Made by a program: the position numbers and the translations under genes. Positions 1-10,222 of a stretch of DNA of 63,379 nt are shown piece by piece. The notes under the pieces are model-generated. The model was not told the DNA's origin and did not search any database. It saw nothing but the letters and a program-made list of their open reading frames with translations. Numbering within the stretch: position 1 is the stretch's first letter; every line of letters starts with the position of its first letter. The stretch covers positions 1 through 63,379 of the forward strand of contig JAIRPI010000020.1 of assembly GCA_031257095.1 (NCBI GenBank). The letters are read 5' to 3'. This DNA is from Mycoplasmataceae bacterium (GTDB taxonomy: Bacteria > Bacillota_I > Bacilli_A > Mycoplasmatales > Mycoplasmoidaceae).

Positions 1-290
1 TTATATTTTTTTGCAACTTTGGCAAAAAAATCATATCTAATTAAACGATATATCGTTTGCTTATTGTTAGATAACTTCTGGTATTTTTGATAAATACTTT
101 TTGTCACGTTTAAACAACAAAAATCAATTTTATTTTTTAAACAATATTGTTTTACAATATTTTGATCATTGTTTGATTCTTCACGTAAATGATAATTAAT
201 GTGGCAAACAACTTTAATTTGCTTTGCATATTTAGCAAGCATATACATTGAATCTGGGCCACCACTTACTGCTGCAAGATACTTATACAC
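1..290 (-). CDS. tilS: tRNA(Ile)-lysidine synthase, N-terminal part (runs off left edge)
   Basis: Only the N-terminal ~97 residues lie inside the window; the frame is still open at base 1. TilS converts C34 of the tRNA-Ile CAU anticodon to lysidine, so the tRNA reads AUA. The PP-loop ATPase signature SGGPDSM appears a few residues after the start, followed by CHINYHLREESNNDQ, typical of the family's adenylation domain. I placed the start at the GTG at 290, but the frame stays open for some codons upstream (LLVKVYNLI before it), so a non-ATG start further upstream is possible. It lies downstream of the tRNA cluster and points the same way. Family identity is firm from the PP-loop; start position is not. 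Confidence 0.8.
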   Translation of the reverse strand, partial: MYKYLAAVSGGPDSMYMLAKYAKQIKVVCHINYHLREESNNDQNIVKQYCLKNKIDFCCLNVTKSIYQKYQKLSNNKQTIYRLIRYDFFAKVAKKY

Positions 291-396
291 GATTAAATTA
301 TAAACCTTAACAAGTAGTTTCCTACAATGTAGATATTGGATCTAGGTTTAATATATTCTAAACTCCAACAGCACAATAATTTTTATATCAATATAT

Positions 397-471
397 TGGC
401 TGGGATGGGTGGATTCGGACCACCGCATGTCGGATTCAGAATCCGAAGCCTTACCGCTTGGCTACATCCCA
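397..471 (-). tRNA. tRNA-Gln (anticodon CTG)
   Basis: The reverse strand folds as a cloverleaf: acceptor TGGGATG pairs with CATCCCA, the anticodon stem is TCGGA/TCCGA with loop TTCTGAA, the T-stem is GGTGG/CCACC, then G73 and an encoded CCA. The U1-A72 pair is normal for tRNA-Gln. The anticodon CTG reads only CAG, so a TTG isoacceptor must exist elsewhere. It is the last of three co-directional tRNAs. Confidence 0.93.
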
Positions 472-472
472 A

Positions 473-549
473 TGGTGACCCGTATCGGATTCAAACCGAT
501 GAGTGCCGCCTTGAGAGGGCGGTGTGTTGAGTCACTTCACCAACGGGCC
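473..549 (-). tRNA. tRNA-Glu (anticodon CTC)
   Basis: Reverse-strand cloverleaf: acceptor GGCCCGT/ACGGGTC, anticodon stem CCGCC/GGCGG with loop CTCTCAA, T-stem ATCGG/CCGAT, A73 and an encoded CCA. Anticodon CTC reads GAG only. One base separates its CCA from the 5' end of the tRNA-Gln, so both are probably cut from one transcript. Confidence 0.92.
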
Positions 550-571
550 AATAAAATTATAATTTTTATTT

Positions 572-654
572 TGGTGCACTCGAAGGGACTTGAACCCCCA
601 CTCATTAAGAACTAGATCCTAAGTCTAGCGCGTCTGCCGTTCCGCCACGAGTGC
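572..654 (-). tRNA. tRNA-Leu (anticodon TAG)
   Basis: Class II tRNA of 83 nt on the reverse strand. Acceptor GCACTCG/CGAGTGC, anticodon stem CTAGA/TCTAG with loop CTTAGGA, a long variable arm, T-arm GGGGG TTCAAGT CCCTT, A73 and an encoded CCA. First gene of the three-tRNA transcript. Confidence 0.94.
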
Positions 655-660
655 TATATT

Positions 661-666
661 ATTATA
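661..666 (-). promoter_or_regulatory. -10 box of the Leu-Glu-Gln tRNA transcript
   Basis: TATAAT on the reverse strand, six bases before the 5' end of tRNA-Leu. This is the expected place for the promoter of the three-tRNA unit. Confidence 0.6.
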
Positions 667-683
667 TGATTGTTAGGAATAAC

Positions 684-1361
684 TTATATTTGTTTACTAT
701 GTTTGTTAAAGAAAAATTCTGATTCTTTAATAAACATAAAATTTTCAGTAATATTGCTACAATGATCAATTATTCTTTCAATGTGTTTAATAATAATAAT
801 TGCTCCTTGAAATAGTTTTTCTATTTGTTCAGCCGAACGACGCTTTAATATTCCAGATAATTTATTTATTATATGGTTGTATTTTTCTTTAAAATCGGCA
901 TGAATTTTTTGACATTCTTTATAAGAATCAATGGCGGTTTTATTATGAATGGCATGAAATATTTTATTCATGGCTTTTAGTGCATCATTAAGTATTGATT
1001 GGATGATGCTACGAATATCATCGGAAACAGAATTGTTAACAAAAAACCGAACCGCTGATACACCATAATCAGCAATTCTTTCTAAATCTTTAATCGAATT
1101 GATAATAGCAACGATATATCGTAAATGATTAGCCATGGGCTCGTTCTTACTTATTGCTCATATACAATCATCTTGAATAGAAGCTTCAAAATGATTAGAA
1201 ATTTCCTCTAGTCGATATATTTCCTCAAGTTCTTTAGGGCCGCAAGCCTTAGACTTTATTACATTAAAAATAAATTCTCATGTTTGGTAAACATGATTAC
1301 AAAAGTTTTGAAACTCATTACTTATTTCGTCTTTGGATTGTTTCATCAATTCGTAATTCAT
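684..1361 (-). CDS. phoU: PhoU-like phosphate-signalling protein
   Basis: 225 codons starting MNYELMKQSKDEI; one in-frame TGA (Trp) near residue 70 would split it under the standard code. The protein is all-helical with two PhoU-type three-helix repeats. The acidic helix ...LRYIVAIINSIKDLERIADYG matches the PhoU metal-binding motif (E/DxxxD around an RIAD core). PhoU proteins modulate Pst phosphate transport; no pst genes are in the window, the neighbours being tRNAs and two PQ-loop membrane proteins whose reading ends 5 bases upstream. It is probably co-transcribed with those. Family call from motif and length; precise role unknown. Confidence 0.7.
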
Positions 1362-1365
1362 ATTT

Positions 1366-1767
1366 TTATTTTGTGGTTTGATTAGTTTGGGAATCTTCTT
1401 TTTTTAACGAAGATTGAGGGCCTTGTTTTGTTTTTCAGTCCCAATATTCTTTTTCGGTTAGGTGTTGTTTTTTTGCTGCTACTAAACCTTTAATTTTTAT
1501 GATAAAAATTATTAATGCGACAACTAATGCAAGAACATTGGTAATAGTAACTGTGATAGATAAAGCGCGTGATTCTGGTTTTCCTGCGGCTTGCCCAATC
1601 CCGCCAGTTATTAAAAGCAATAAAGCAATAAGATATATGCAAAACATGGCGAGATTAATACTATCAGTACGATGAGTTTTAATTAACTTAATTAAAGGTG
1701 GAATGCAATATGCAACCATTGCGATTCCTCCAAAAATCATTATTACTAATATTGCACCTTGCATCAT
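1366..1767 (-). CDS. PQ-loop / SemiSWEET-like membrane protein (copy 1)
   Basis: 133 codons, with three hydrophobic segments and a charged C-terminal tail reached by reading one TGA as Trp. The segment PPLIKLIKTHRTDSINLAM has the PQ-loop layout (Pro at the end of helix 1, basic K-T-x-S-x-N stretch, then helix 2) seen in SemiSWEET/MtN3 transporters and related mycoplasma proteins. SemiSWEETs are about 90-100 residues with three helices and dimerise to move sugars; that substrate is only a guess here. Two ATGs open the gene. It is paralogous to the next upstream gene, two bases away, and both precede phoU. Confidence 0.6.
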
Positions 1768-1769
1768 AT

Positions 1770-2135
1770 TTATTTTTTCTCCATATTGCTTTTAATCTTT
1801 AAACGAATATATTCGCTCTCAGTAATTTTTCTTCTTTTCGCTTCACGAAGATTTTTAAGTTTTATCCCTAGTGTGATTGAAGAAAAAACCAAACACATAG
1901 TTTGGGCAATGAAAGTTGGTAATCATTGACCTAAAGCGGCAGCACCTACACCTAAATCAATGCCAGTTAATATTGCCCCAAGTGTAAATAAAACACAACC
2001 ATAGATATAGATAATATACATTGGTAAGTTTATTTTTGTGGAGTCTTTTGTTTTAATTAATTGAATGAGTGGTGGTAAGAGAAAAATCGATAAAAACACT
2101 GCAGCAACCAATATTACTCAGGCAAATCACTCCAT
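1770..2135 (-). CDS. PQ-loop / SemiSWEET-like membrane protein (copy 2)
   Basis: 121 codons from the ATG at 2135 (MEWFAWVILVAAVF), with three Trp TGA codons. It holds LPPLIQLIKTKDSTKINLPM, nearly the same PQ-loop as the downstream neighbour, then two more helices and a basic tail (LKNLREAKRRKITESEY) that also resembles the neighbour's KxxxTEKEY tail. The pair is therefore a tandem duplication that could form a heterodimeric transporter. First gene of a probable three-gene transcript ending in phoU, diverging from tdk. Confidence 0.6.
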
Positions 2136-2182
2136 ACAATAATCATTATAACAATATATTATCTCGTTAATATAATACACCT

Positions 2183-2797
2183 ATGGCAAAGACAAATGTA
2201 TATAAAAACCCGCGCGGTTGGATTGAAGTAATTTGCGGACCAATGTTTGCAGGTAAATCAGAAGAGTTGTGACGAAAACTAAATCGTTTAAAATATGCTG
2301 ACATTGACTATGTTTTATTTAAACCACAAACTGACACAAGAACTAAAGATGAAGTGGTATCACGTGATGGTCACCGTGTAAAAGCAATCACCGTAAAAAC
2401 ATCTTATGATATTATTAATTACATTAAGAAAAATAAAAAAAATTGCCATGTTGTTGCTATAGATGAAGCACAATTTTTTGACAATAATCTTCCCGATGTT
2501 TGTCAATATCTCGCCGATCACAAATACAACGTATATGTGGTTGGACTAGATACTGATTTTCGCGGCGAACCATTTGCACCAATGTTAAAAGTTATGGCTT
2601 TTGCAGAAAAAATAATTAAACTTAACGCTATTTGTAGTGTTTGTGGAGCACCTGCCACACGTACACAACGCATTATTAATAACAAACCAGCCAACTATCA
2701 AGATGATATTATTCAAGTAGGTGACAATGAAAGTTATGAAGCACGTTGTCGTGCTCACCACATAGTAATTGACAAACCAAAGATTAATTCAAAATAA
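2183..2797 (+). CDS. tdk: Thymidine kinase, type II
   Basis: 204 residues. It phosphorylates thymidine to dTMP in pyrimidine salvage. The ATP-binding loop [11 protein letters not shown] lies at residues 19-29, the Walker B-like IDEAQFF near residue 92, the TDFRGEPF lasso region follows, and a zinc knuckle [13 protein letters not shown] near residue 150 pairs with a later Cys in ARCRAHH. One in-frame TGA follows SEEL and codes for Trp. The start at 2183 keeps [20 protein letters not shown], the usual N-terminus. Ends 3 bp from the convergent ligA stop. Confidence 0.95.
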
Positions 2798-2800
2798 ACA

Positions 2801-4795
2801 TTATCAAATTGCTTCTTCAATTAATTGGATGTTTAATTTCTTAGCTTTATCGATTTTACTACCTGGTTTTTGACCGACGATTAAATAGTCAACATCACGG
2901 CTAAGACTTTCAACTACATTAGCATCATACTTTTTTTCTAATAAACTTTTTATTTCATGGCGAGAAATATCAAAACTGCCTGTAATAACAAATGTTTTTT
3001 GATAATATTTATTGTTTTGATCAATGTTTGCTGCCGCTTGGGAAAGATATGTGGTGTTGACACCATAACTTTTTAATTTAGTAATTAATTGTTTATTATT
3101 TTGATCAGCAAAAAAGTTAACAATGCTTTTAGCTACAACACTACCAATATCATTAACTTTTAATAAATCTTCATATGAAGTGTTTGCCAAATTATCAATA
3201 GAGCGATATAACTTAGCTAGTGATTTTGCCATAACTTCGCCAACGTGGCGAATACCGAGTGCAAACAATAATCGTTCCAATGAGTTTGTTTTTGAATTGT
3301 TAATATTGTTAACAATATTTGTGAAAGCCTTCTGTTTTAATTTTAAGTCTAAAGCAAGAATTTCTTGTTTCTTGTTATGGAAATCATAGATATCACAAAC
3401 ACTATTAATAACGCCATGATCATATAGCTTTGCTAATGTTTTATCAGAAAGAAGCATAATGTTCATCGCTTTTTTACTTGTAAAATGGGCGATGGATGCT
3501 AATGCTCGTGATTTGCATGAAATATTAGGACAGTATTGGTCTACTTCATCTAGCTCCTTTGTTAAGGTAGCATTACATACGGGGCACACATTAATTGCCT
3601 TAAAAGATTCTAATTTTTGTTTTCTTAGTTCTAATACTGGCCCAATAACTTTAGGAATAATTTCTGCAGCCTTATAAACTTTAACAATATCACCAACACG
3701 AATATCGTTCATTATGATGTATTCGCCATTATGTAAAGTCGCAGCACTAATAGTGGAACCTGAAAGCTGTACTGGTTCTAATTTAGCAACATAAGTAATT
3801 CGCCCAGTTCGACCAACAGTGGCATTTATTTCTAATAACTTTGTTTGGACAATCTCGGGAGCAAATTTATAAGCAATAGCCCATTTGGGGAATTTACTTG
3901 TATAACCTATCGAGTCATACAAAGATAAGTTATCAACTTTAACAACACCACCATCAATTGGAAAACCTAATTGTTCTTTATTTGTTTCAAGATATTGAAT
4001 ATGAGCGATAACTTCTTCAATATTTTTACAATACTTAATCCCTTTTGCTACATAAAAACCAAGTGATTTTAAACGTTCAATCACTTGTGATTGTTTAGAT
4101 AAATTAAGTTGTTGTAGTTGGTGGTCATCAGGTAAATAATAAGCAACCATTAATAAATTGCGTTTAGCTGTAATTGAAGAATCAAGATTACGTAATGAAC
4201 CAGCCGCCGCGTTACGTGGATTGGCAAATTTATCTAATTCATCTAGTTCATTATTAATTTTTTCAAAATTAGCATAAGACATAAAGATTTCACCACGAAC
4301 TTGTAAGTCACCATGATAATCGATTGATAATGGGACTGATTTAATCGTACGAACATTAACCGTTACATCTTCACCATTTATACCATCCCCACGCGTTAGC
4401 GCTTTTACTAATTTCCCATCTTGATAATAAAGAGATATACTTAAACCATCAATCTTTGGTTCAACCGTATAACTAATGTCTGATAACTTCGTTGCTTCTT
4501 TAACATCATTATCAAACTTCAATAACTCTTCACTATTAAATGCATTGGACAAAGACAACATGTTGATGTTGTGCTTTACTTTAGTAAATTTTGCTGATAT
4601 TGTCCCGCCAACTTTATTTGTTGGTGAATCATCAGTATGATATTGCGGGTATTGTTTCTCTAATGAAGTTAGTTCTTTTAATAGTAAATCGTAATCAGCA
4701 TCAGAAACGGTTGGGCGATCTAAATCGTAATATTGTTTAGACCACTCATTGAGTTGTTTCTTAAGAAATTCAATGCGTTGTTTAACATTATCCAT
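2801..4795 (-). CDS. ligA: NAD-dependent DNA ligase
   Basis: 664 residues, normal length for LigA. It seals nicks in replication and repair using NAD. The N-terminal Ia domain (QYYDLDRPTVSDADYD) binds NMN; the adenylation Lys is in VEPKIDG (K114). A four-Cys zinc finger (CPVCNATL...YCPNISC) sits near residues 405-425, followed by HhH repeats and a C-terminal BRCT domain (FVITGSFDISRHEIKSLL). The last codon before the TAA is a TGA read as Trp. Its ATG lies inside the last codons of manA, so the two overlap by 8 bases and are probably co-transcribed. Confidence 0.97.
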
Positions 4796-5669
4796 TTTTA
4801 GTTTTGATGTATGTAAATACTATTTTAATTTTACCAATTATGGTAAAATTAGTTCATTTATGGCTTAATAAAAAACAATCACCACGTTTTATTTTAACGT
4901 TATTAATTGTTCCTTTTCCATCCACAACAAAACATTGTAATCAATCAGCGTTAAATGAATAGGTTTTTGTGTTGATGTTATGTATAACATCAATAGTGAA
5001 ATGTGGGGTAGATAAGTAACCATTTGTAACTGGCTTAATTGATTGGGGTAAATAATTTATATTAGCTAACGCTTCTTTAACGTGGAGTTGTCTTTGTGGG
5101 TCTACTAATTCACGGTCATAATCATACAAACGATAAGTAGTATCGCTTGGTTGTTGAATTTCTAAAACAACAACACCTTTTAATAATGCGTGAATAGTAC
5201 CCGTAGGAATATAAACGATATCTTCTTTTTTAATTGGTGTATATGCTAATAGTTCATTTCATGCACGCGCGTTATACTTTTGAATAAAGTCATCTTTCGA
5301 GCGTGCTTTATGTCCACATATAATCTTCGTGTTTTTATTAGTATGAAGAAAATACCAAGCCTCATTTTTTTGTAGTTGTTTATTTTGTGGGTGCACTTGA
5401 ATGCTAAGATTATCGTTGCAGTTAAGCAATTTTAGTAATAGGGGGTATGTGTGGTAGGGGGTGTGGTTAAAAAAAGCAGGATGGGTCTTAAAAAATGTGG
5501 AAAGGTTGATGTTTGTGCCTTTTATTTTTGATTCATGTTGGTTAATAGCACTAACTAATCATGCTTCACCTATTTTATTCTTTGATTGCACGCCATATTT
5601 CCTAAGGTGCACGCCACCTCAGATTGTTGGTTTTAAATAAGGTTTTAGAAAGATAATGTTGCTTAGCAC
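4788..5669 (-). CDS. manA: Mannose-6-phosphate isomerase, class I
   Basis: 293 codons with several Trp TGAs. It interconverts mannose-6-P and fructose-6-P. The start is a GTG at 5669 giving MLSNIIFLKPYLKPTIWGG, the typical opening; no ATG fits. Zinc ligands are visible in SIQVHPQN (His), NEAWYF (Glu next to it), and IPTGTIHAL (His); the QPSDTTYRLYDYDR motif is diagnostic of the family. A TGA after SHK is read as Trp, so the gene runs on to overlap the ligA ATG. The last ~20 residues (after SHKW) are poor in family resemblance and coincide with a perfect DNA palindrome. Confidence 0.93.
4827..4850. repeat. Perfect 10-bp inverted repeat before ligA
   Basis: AATTTTACCA, a four-base spacer ATTA, then TGGTAAAATT. 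It lies inside the 3' end of manA, about 30-55 bases upstream of the ligA start. It could be an RNA hairpin between the two genes or an operator. No T-run follows on the minus strand, so it is not a canonical terminator. Confidence 0.5.
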
Positions 5670-5694
5670 AAATGATTATTGTTATAATTATACA

Positions 5695-6690
5695 ATGCGA
5701 TATTTGATTAAATTAAAGGCGTTGTTCAGCATTTCGTTATTGAGTATATCATCACTATCATTAATTACATTAACAAGCTGTAAAAATGATTTGGGTGATA
5801 GTGATGAAATATATCAATATATTTATGATCGAACATTTTCAATTGCTAGATTAGATGAAAACGGAAGTGGTGTTGTTGGCACAGGCTGATTAATCAAACA
5901 TGTTGGCGACTACCAATATGAAATGTTTACTAACTGACACGTTGAAAACGGTCAGGAAGCGTTGCCGGGTAGAAATTATTACTATTACTACGGGATAGAG
6001 ACTCAATCATTAAAATTTGGTGGATCAATTAGCGATTACCAACAGTTTGATGTTAAATATGATGGATACGCTAAATATTATGATAACAGTGGAATAAGTC
6101 TTGGTGTTGATGCAGCGATTGCTACAGTCGACTTTAATAATAAATTATTAACTGCTTCTTTAAAGTCAAGACTTGACTCATTAAATGCATACGCAGATTT
6201 GCATGGTAGTATGTTGGTTCAATTGGCTTATAAACATTTAGAAGTAGGCGATAACATCTATATTGCTGGTTATCCAGTTAAAAATTGGAGTGGTGGCTAC
6301 AATAATAACATGCACTTCCCATGTTGGTATGGTGGTGAAGATATTGTTGGCGAACTTATCGAAAATTTTCAAAATGAAAAGAAAGGTCACAACATCGATG
6401 AAAGTGAACCTCCTACAAAGTATTCAATCGCGGATGAATACGTATTAAGATGGCAAGAAACCGCTAAACCACGAAACAATTTATTTTATGTCGGAGCTGG
6501 TGCTAGTGGTTCAATGGCTCTCAATAAAGATATGGAGTTAGTAGGATTGTACTGAGGTGGATTTACCGATAGTGTAGATCAACCAAAATATTTTGCGCCT
6601 TCTGTTGAGTCGTTTTTTTCATTCACAAGTAACAAATCTCCATCATATAGTTTATATGATGACTATAATACTGGCAAGTGGTTAAGTTAA
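5695..6690 (+). CDS. Lipoprotein with a trypsin-like (DUF31-type) peptidase domain
   Basis: 331 codons starting MRYLIKLKALF, with a signal peptide and lipobox ending TLTSC, so it is anchored on the outer face of the membrane. After it come GSGVVGTGWLI and FTNWHV (His at about residue 82), DAAIATVDF (Asp ~139) and GAGASGSM (Ser ~271), which fit the His-Asp-Ser order of chymotrypsin-fold peptidases in the mycoplasma DUF31 family. Some members of that family cleave host immunoglobulin; that function is not shown here and this copy is short. Three or more in-frame TGAs encode Trp. Start chosen at 5695 rather than 5656 because the signal peptide begins there. Diverges from manA. Confidence 0.7.
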
Positions 6691-6694
6691 TAAT

Positions 6695-7492
6695 ATGTCT
6701 AAGTCTTTACCGTTAATAATAGGTGCATTTGATGGATTGCATTATGGTCATCAAAAATTATTTAATACCGTTAATGGCAAGTTTAATGTTTTATTAATTG
6801 CTAATTCACCTAAAAAAGTAAATAAGTCGCTTTTTTTAATAAGTGACCGTCAATCAATATTAAAACAATGTTTCAATGAAATAAATAAGGTGTATGTGTA
6901 TGACCTACGCACACAATCAAAGAATAGTAACAAGTTCATTCAATACATAAAAAACATTAATCCGAAATGTGTTGTTGTTGGCAATAATTGAAGATTTGGT
7001 AAGAATCGTATGTGTACACACGCCGATTTACAAAAGTATTTTAATGTGAGTGTCGTGGCTATTGATAAAAAATATAGCATTAGTAAGGTTAAAGAATTAA
7101 TTGCAAATGGTGATGTCGATCGTGCTAACAAACTATTAATATCAAAGTATTACGCGCGCGGAGTGGTCGTTCACGGGAAACATCTCGGAGCAAAATTAGG
7201 CTATAAAACTGCTAATATAATTTTAGACAATAATCTAATTCTTCCATGTGCTGGTTGTTATTGTTCTTTCACGCAAATTAATAATAGGTTGCTGCCATCA
7301 GCAACTTTTGTTAATGGTAATTTAATTGAAACCCATATTTTTGCTTTTGATAAGAATATATATGGTAAAACAATAAAGGTTTATTTAGATAAATATATCC
7401 AAGCTAATACAAAAGCAAAAGATTTTGCTGATTTACAAAAAATTATTAAAAACAAAATCAATAAAATTAAGAATTCATTATCTTTAAAATAA
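6695..7492 (+). CDS. ribF: Bifunctional riboflavin kinase / FAD synthetase
   Basis: 265 codons, slightly short of the usual ~300. It makes FMN from riboflavin and FAD from FMN. The nucleotidyltransferase part opens with IIGAFDGLHYGHQKL and holds VVGNNWRFGKNR (one Trp TGA); the kinase part has GKHLGAKLGYKTANI, the usual G-x-x-L-G-x-x-TAN ATP/Mg site, then ATFVNGN and ETHIFAFD. Start is 4 bp after the lipoprotein stop, so it may share its transcript. Confidence 0.95.
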
Positions 7493-7496
7493 TAAA

Positions 7497-7670
7497 TTAC
7501 TTACTTTTTGTTTTGCTTTTAGGTTTCTTATCAGAGATAGGTAATGCTTTTTTACCTTTCTTACGATGAACGGCTAAACAAATAGGAATAGCAATAGAAG
7601 AAATAATGAATGGTAAACTAATAATTACTGTTAAAACAATAATTAATACTCAATTAACACCATTAATCAT
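7497..7670 (-). CDS. Small single-span membrane protein
   Basis: 57 codons with a strong ribosome site AGGAGG 10 bases upstream, which itself lies inside the end of the PAP2 gene. One hydrophobic helix (VLIIVLTVIISLPFIISSIA) is followed by a highly basic tail (HRKKGKKALPISDKKPKSKTKSK). Its ATG overlaps the PAP2 stop (TAATG), so the two are translationally coupled. One Trp TGA. Function not recognised. Confidence 0.7.
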
Positions 7671-8881
7671 TATTTAACCCTCCTATTAGTATTTATTGCT
7701 AGATTGCATCAACGGTCTAAATGACTACTACCATAACAATATATTGCATAGAATATTCCTAATAATGCTATAGCCATAAATGAACCAACAGTTACATCAC
7801 TTAAATAGTGAGCACCAGCACGAATTCGGTAAAAACCAACTATCGCACTACCTAATATAGCAGTTACAAATAAAGAGATACGTACTTTCTTACCACTACA
7901 TTTTTTAACAGTAAACGGTAAAACAACTAGAGAATAGAAACCAATAGCAGCCATAGTTTCATGTCCGCTTGGGAATGACTTAGAAGCATCTTCACTAATA
8001 AAAGGCAAGTTTCCTACAGAACCATATCCATATGGTGTCAATGTTAATTCATATCATGAATGGAAACCGCCATATTGGTCTGGACCTTTAGCGGCTCAAT
8101 CGCTTGCAAATCAAGGACTACCGAGAGGTAATCAAAGATTTTTGTCAGCATCATAAACACTCGTTCATTTTGGAACATTATCCATTGACATTGTTGAACC
8201 GTGATATGCATATAGGAATCTAAAACGTTCACGTTGTAGTGTTGGTTTTATAGCAATTTCTACTAATAAAATTGCAATAATACCAGCTGAAGTAACAATA
8301 AATGCTCACCTTAATAGTTCAGCCATTGTTTGTTTTTCAATACGTCTAAAGATTAATCAAAATGGAACAATAATGAAAGCACTAAAAACAGCACCAAAGA
8401 TAAGATATAAAATAGCTGTGTTACCATTATTAATTGATCCATTTCCTTTTAATGGTGACACTTCACCGTATCTAGTTACACCCTCAATAGAAACAACCAT
8501 TAAAGGAAAAAATTGAAAGAAACATGCATAAATAACTCACATTGCTGCAACAGCAATCGAACCAATTTGAGTGGTTAGTCGTAAAGATTTACTAGGAATG
8601 CGATAAGCATTCTGGTGAAAAACAACTAAAGCAGCAACCGTGGCTAAGATACACGGCCCCGTACCAATGATTTCAACGATTCTAGCAACAACATCGTTTG
8701 TATACACAAAACCATCTCCCGGTTTTGGTAGTGCTGGTTTAGCAAGAATATAATCGATTTGATAATCATAGAAAGCGGCAATAGTCATTAAGGCGCAGGT
8801 AATGGCTAAAATTATTGCACAAACAATAATTAACGATCGTTTTTTTATTTTGAAAACCGATATTTTTTTCTGGGTTAGCAT
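7670..8881 (-). CDS. PAP2-family membrane phosphatase
   Basis: 403 codons, multi-pass membrane protein. The C-terminal third has the phosphatidic-acid phosphatase signature: KSFPSGH (catalytic His) and RIRAGAHYLSDVTVG (His/Asp pair), though the first KxxxxxxRP block is not obvious. Family members dephosphorylate membrane lipids such as PA, PGP or undecaprenyl-PP; with no cell wall, a phospholipid role is likelier. Many Trp TGAs. I chose the ATG at 8881 (MLTQKKISVFKIKKRS) before the first helix; a longer frame reaches 9001 but crosses the start of the divergent gene. Coupled to a 57-residue membrane protein downstream. Confidence 0.75.
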
Positions 8882-8942
8882 ATTAATATTATGTGAAATT
8901 TTGAAAGGATAAATAATATTATATTTATTTATAATTATTTTG

Positions 8943-9785
8943 ATGGCAACGATGCTAACCGTAGCAGGGATTACTTTTTTAATCTCGCTCGTTGTTCTCA
9001 TTCTTGTATTTTTTTATAAAAATAAAAAAGATACTAAAAAATTAATATTTTCAGCCAAAATAAAGTATTTTCTTTGACAAACAATACTACCACCACTAAT
9101 ATCTATTATTATTTTGTTATTAATGCATATGGTGTGTTATTTAGGTGTGGGTGCAATCCAAATGACGATAGAAAATAAATATCCATCATACTTCAATAGT
9201 TTTTCTGTTGATAATGATATGGAAAATTCTATTCCTTTTGTCGGATGATTTACAATACCATATGCGATGGCTTGAGTGTATTGATATTTAATGCCTTTTT
9301 TTATTTATTTTTATTGTGGTAAAAAAGAGTTTTATAAATATGTATTATTAGTAATCGTTATGGATATTTTAGGATTCATATTTTTTATTGTTATCCCAAT
9401 AAAAAATCGTATGTCATGACCTAATGAAGATGAATTAAGTGCATACCCATCATTTATAAGAGACTTATGAAATTTCCTAAGTAATTCTAAGGGTATGCAA
9501 TATACTATGTGTCCTTCTCAACACATCTATTTTACTCTTGTCCCTTTTATCTTTATCCGTAAGAATGGATTTAAAAAGATTGCTACCTATTTTTCTTTAT
9601 TTGCGATCGTGATGATTACCCTTAGTGTTCTTTTTTTAAAAGTACACTATATTATTGATGTACTAGTTGCGATCGCATTAACTGAAATAGTAGCATGATT
9701 TATCGAGAAATACCCTTATTTAAGCGAAAAGCTAAATAAGGGTATCACTTATGTAAATCGAAAATTGCATTTAGAGACTAAATAA
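8943..9785 (+). CDS. PAP2-superfamily membrane protein
   Basis: 280 codons with at least ten Trp TGAs and about six helices. The late segment MCPSQHIYFTLVPF...LKVHYIIDVLVAIAL matches the SxH and HxxxD blocks of the PAP2 superfamily, in the arrangement of the inositol-phosphotransferase branch. Substrate unknown. A TATAAT sits about 10 bases before the ATG, so the mRNA is probably leaderless. It diverges from the other PAP2 gene across 61 bp and ends 3 bp from the convergent ridA stop. Confidence 0.65.
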
Positions 9786-9788
9786 TTT

Positions 9789-10172
9789 TTATTCAATATA
9801 AGCTGTTGCTTCAATTTCTACTAGTACATCCTTTGGTAAGTTTGCAACAGCAATAGCACATCGTGCAGGTTTTCAATTTGAAAAATATTGACTGTATATT
9901 TCATTCATTGCTGCAAAATCATTAATATCTTTAAGATATACCGTGCAACGAACGATATCCTCCAGTTTGCCATTCGCTTGATTAATGATCGCTTTAATAT
10001 TCTCTAGTACTCTTTTTGTCTGGGTTTTAATGTCATTACCATCTTTTTGCATAGTGGCTGGGTCTAATGGGATTTGTCCAGAGACAAAAAGAAATTTATC
10101 TGCTTTAATTGCTTGCACATAAGGACCGATAGCCGCAGGAGCTTTGTCGGTATTGATTATCTTTTTATTCAT
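9789..10172 (-). CDS. ridA: RidA-family enamine/imine deaminase
   Basis: 127 codons, exact family length. RidA hydrolyses reactive enamines and imines released by PLP enzymes. AIGPYVQAIKADKFLFVSGQIPLDP is the N-terminal signature (seen here in the pieces APAAIGPY and FVSGQIPLD); the C-terminus after a Trp TGA reads KPARCAIAVANLPKDVLVEIEA, containing the substrate-binding Arg and Glu. Divergent from purF with 50 bp between starts. Confidence 0.94.
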
Positions 10173-10222
10173 ATTGTATATTATGAAAAATAATAAACAT
10201 TTATATTTGTTATAAATATACT

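Noticed and set aside
336-615. Two overlapping plus-strand ORFs of 64 and 68 residues
   Set aside because: They are antisense readings of the Gln, Glu and Leu tRNA genes.
8882-9001. Longer N-terminus for the PAP2 gene
   Set aside because: It would overlap the start of the divergent gene and adds no family-like sequence; the ATG at 8881 begins just before the first helix.
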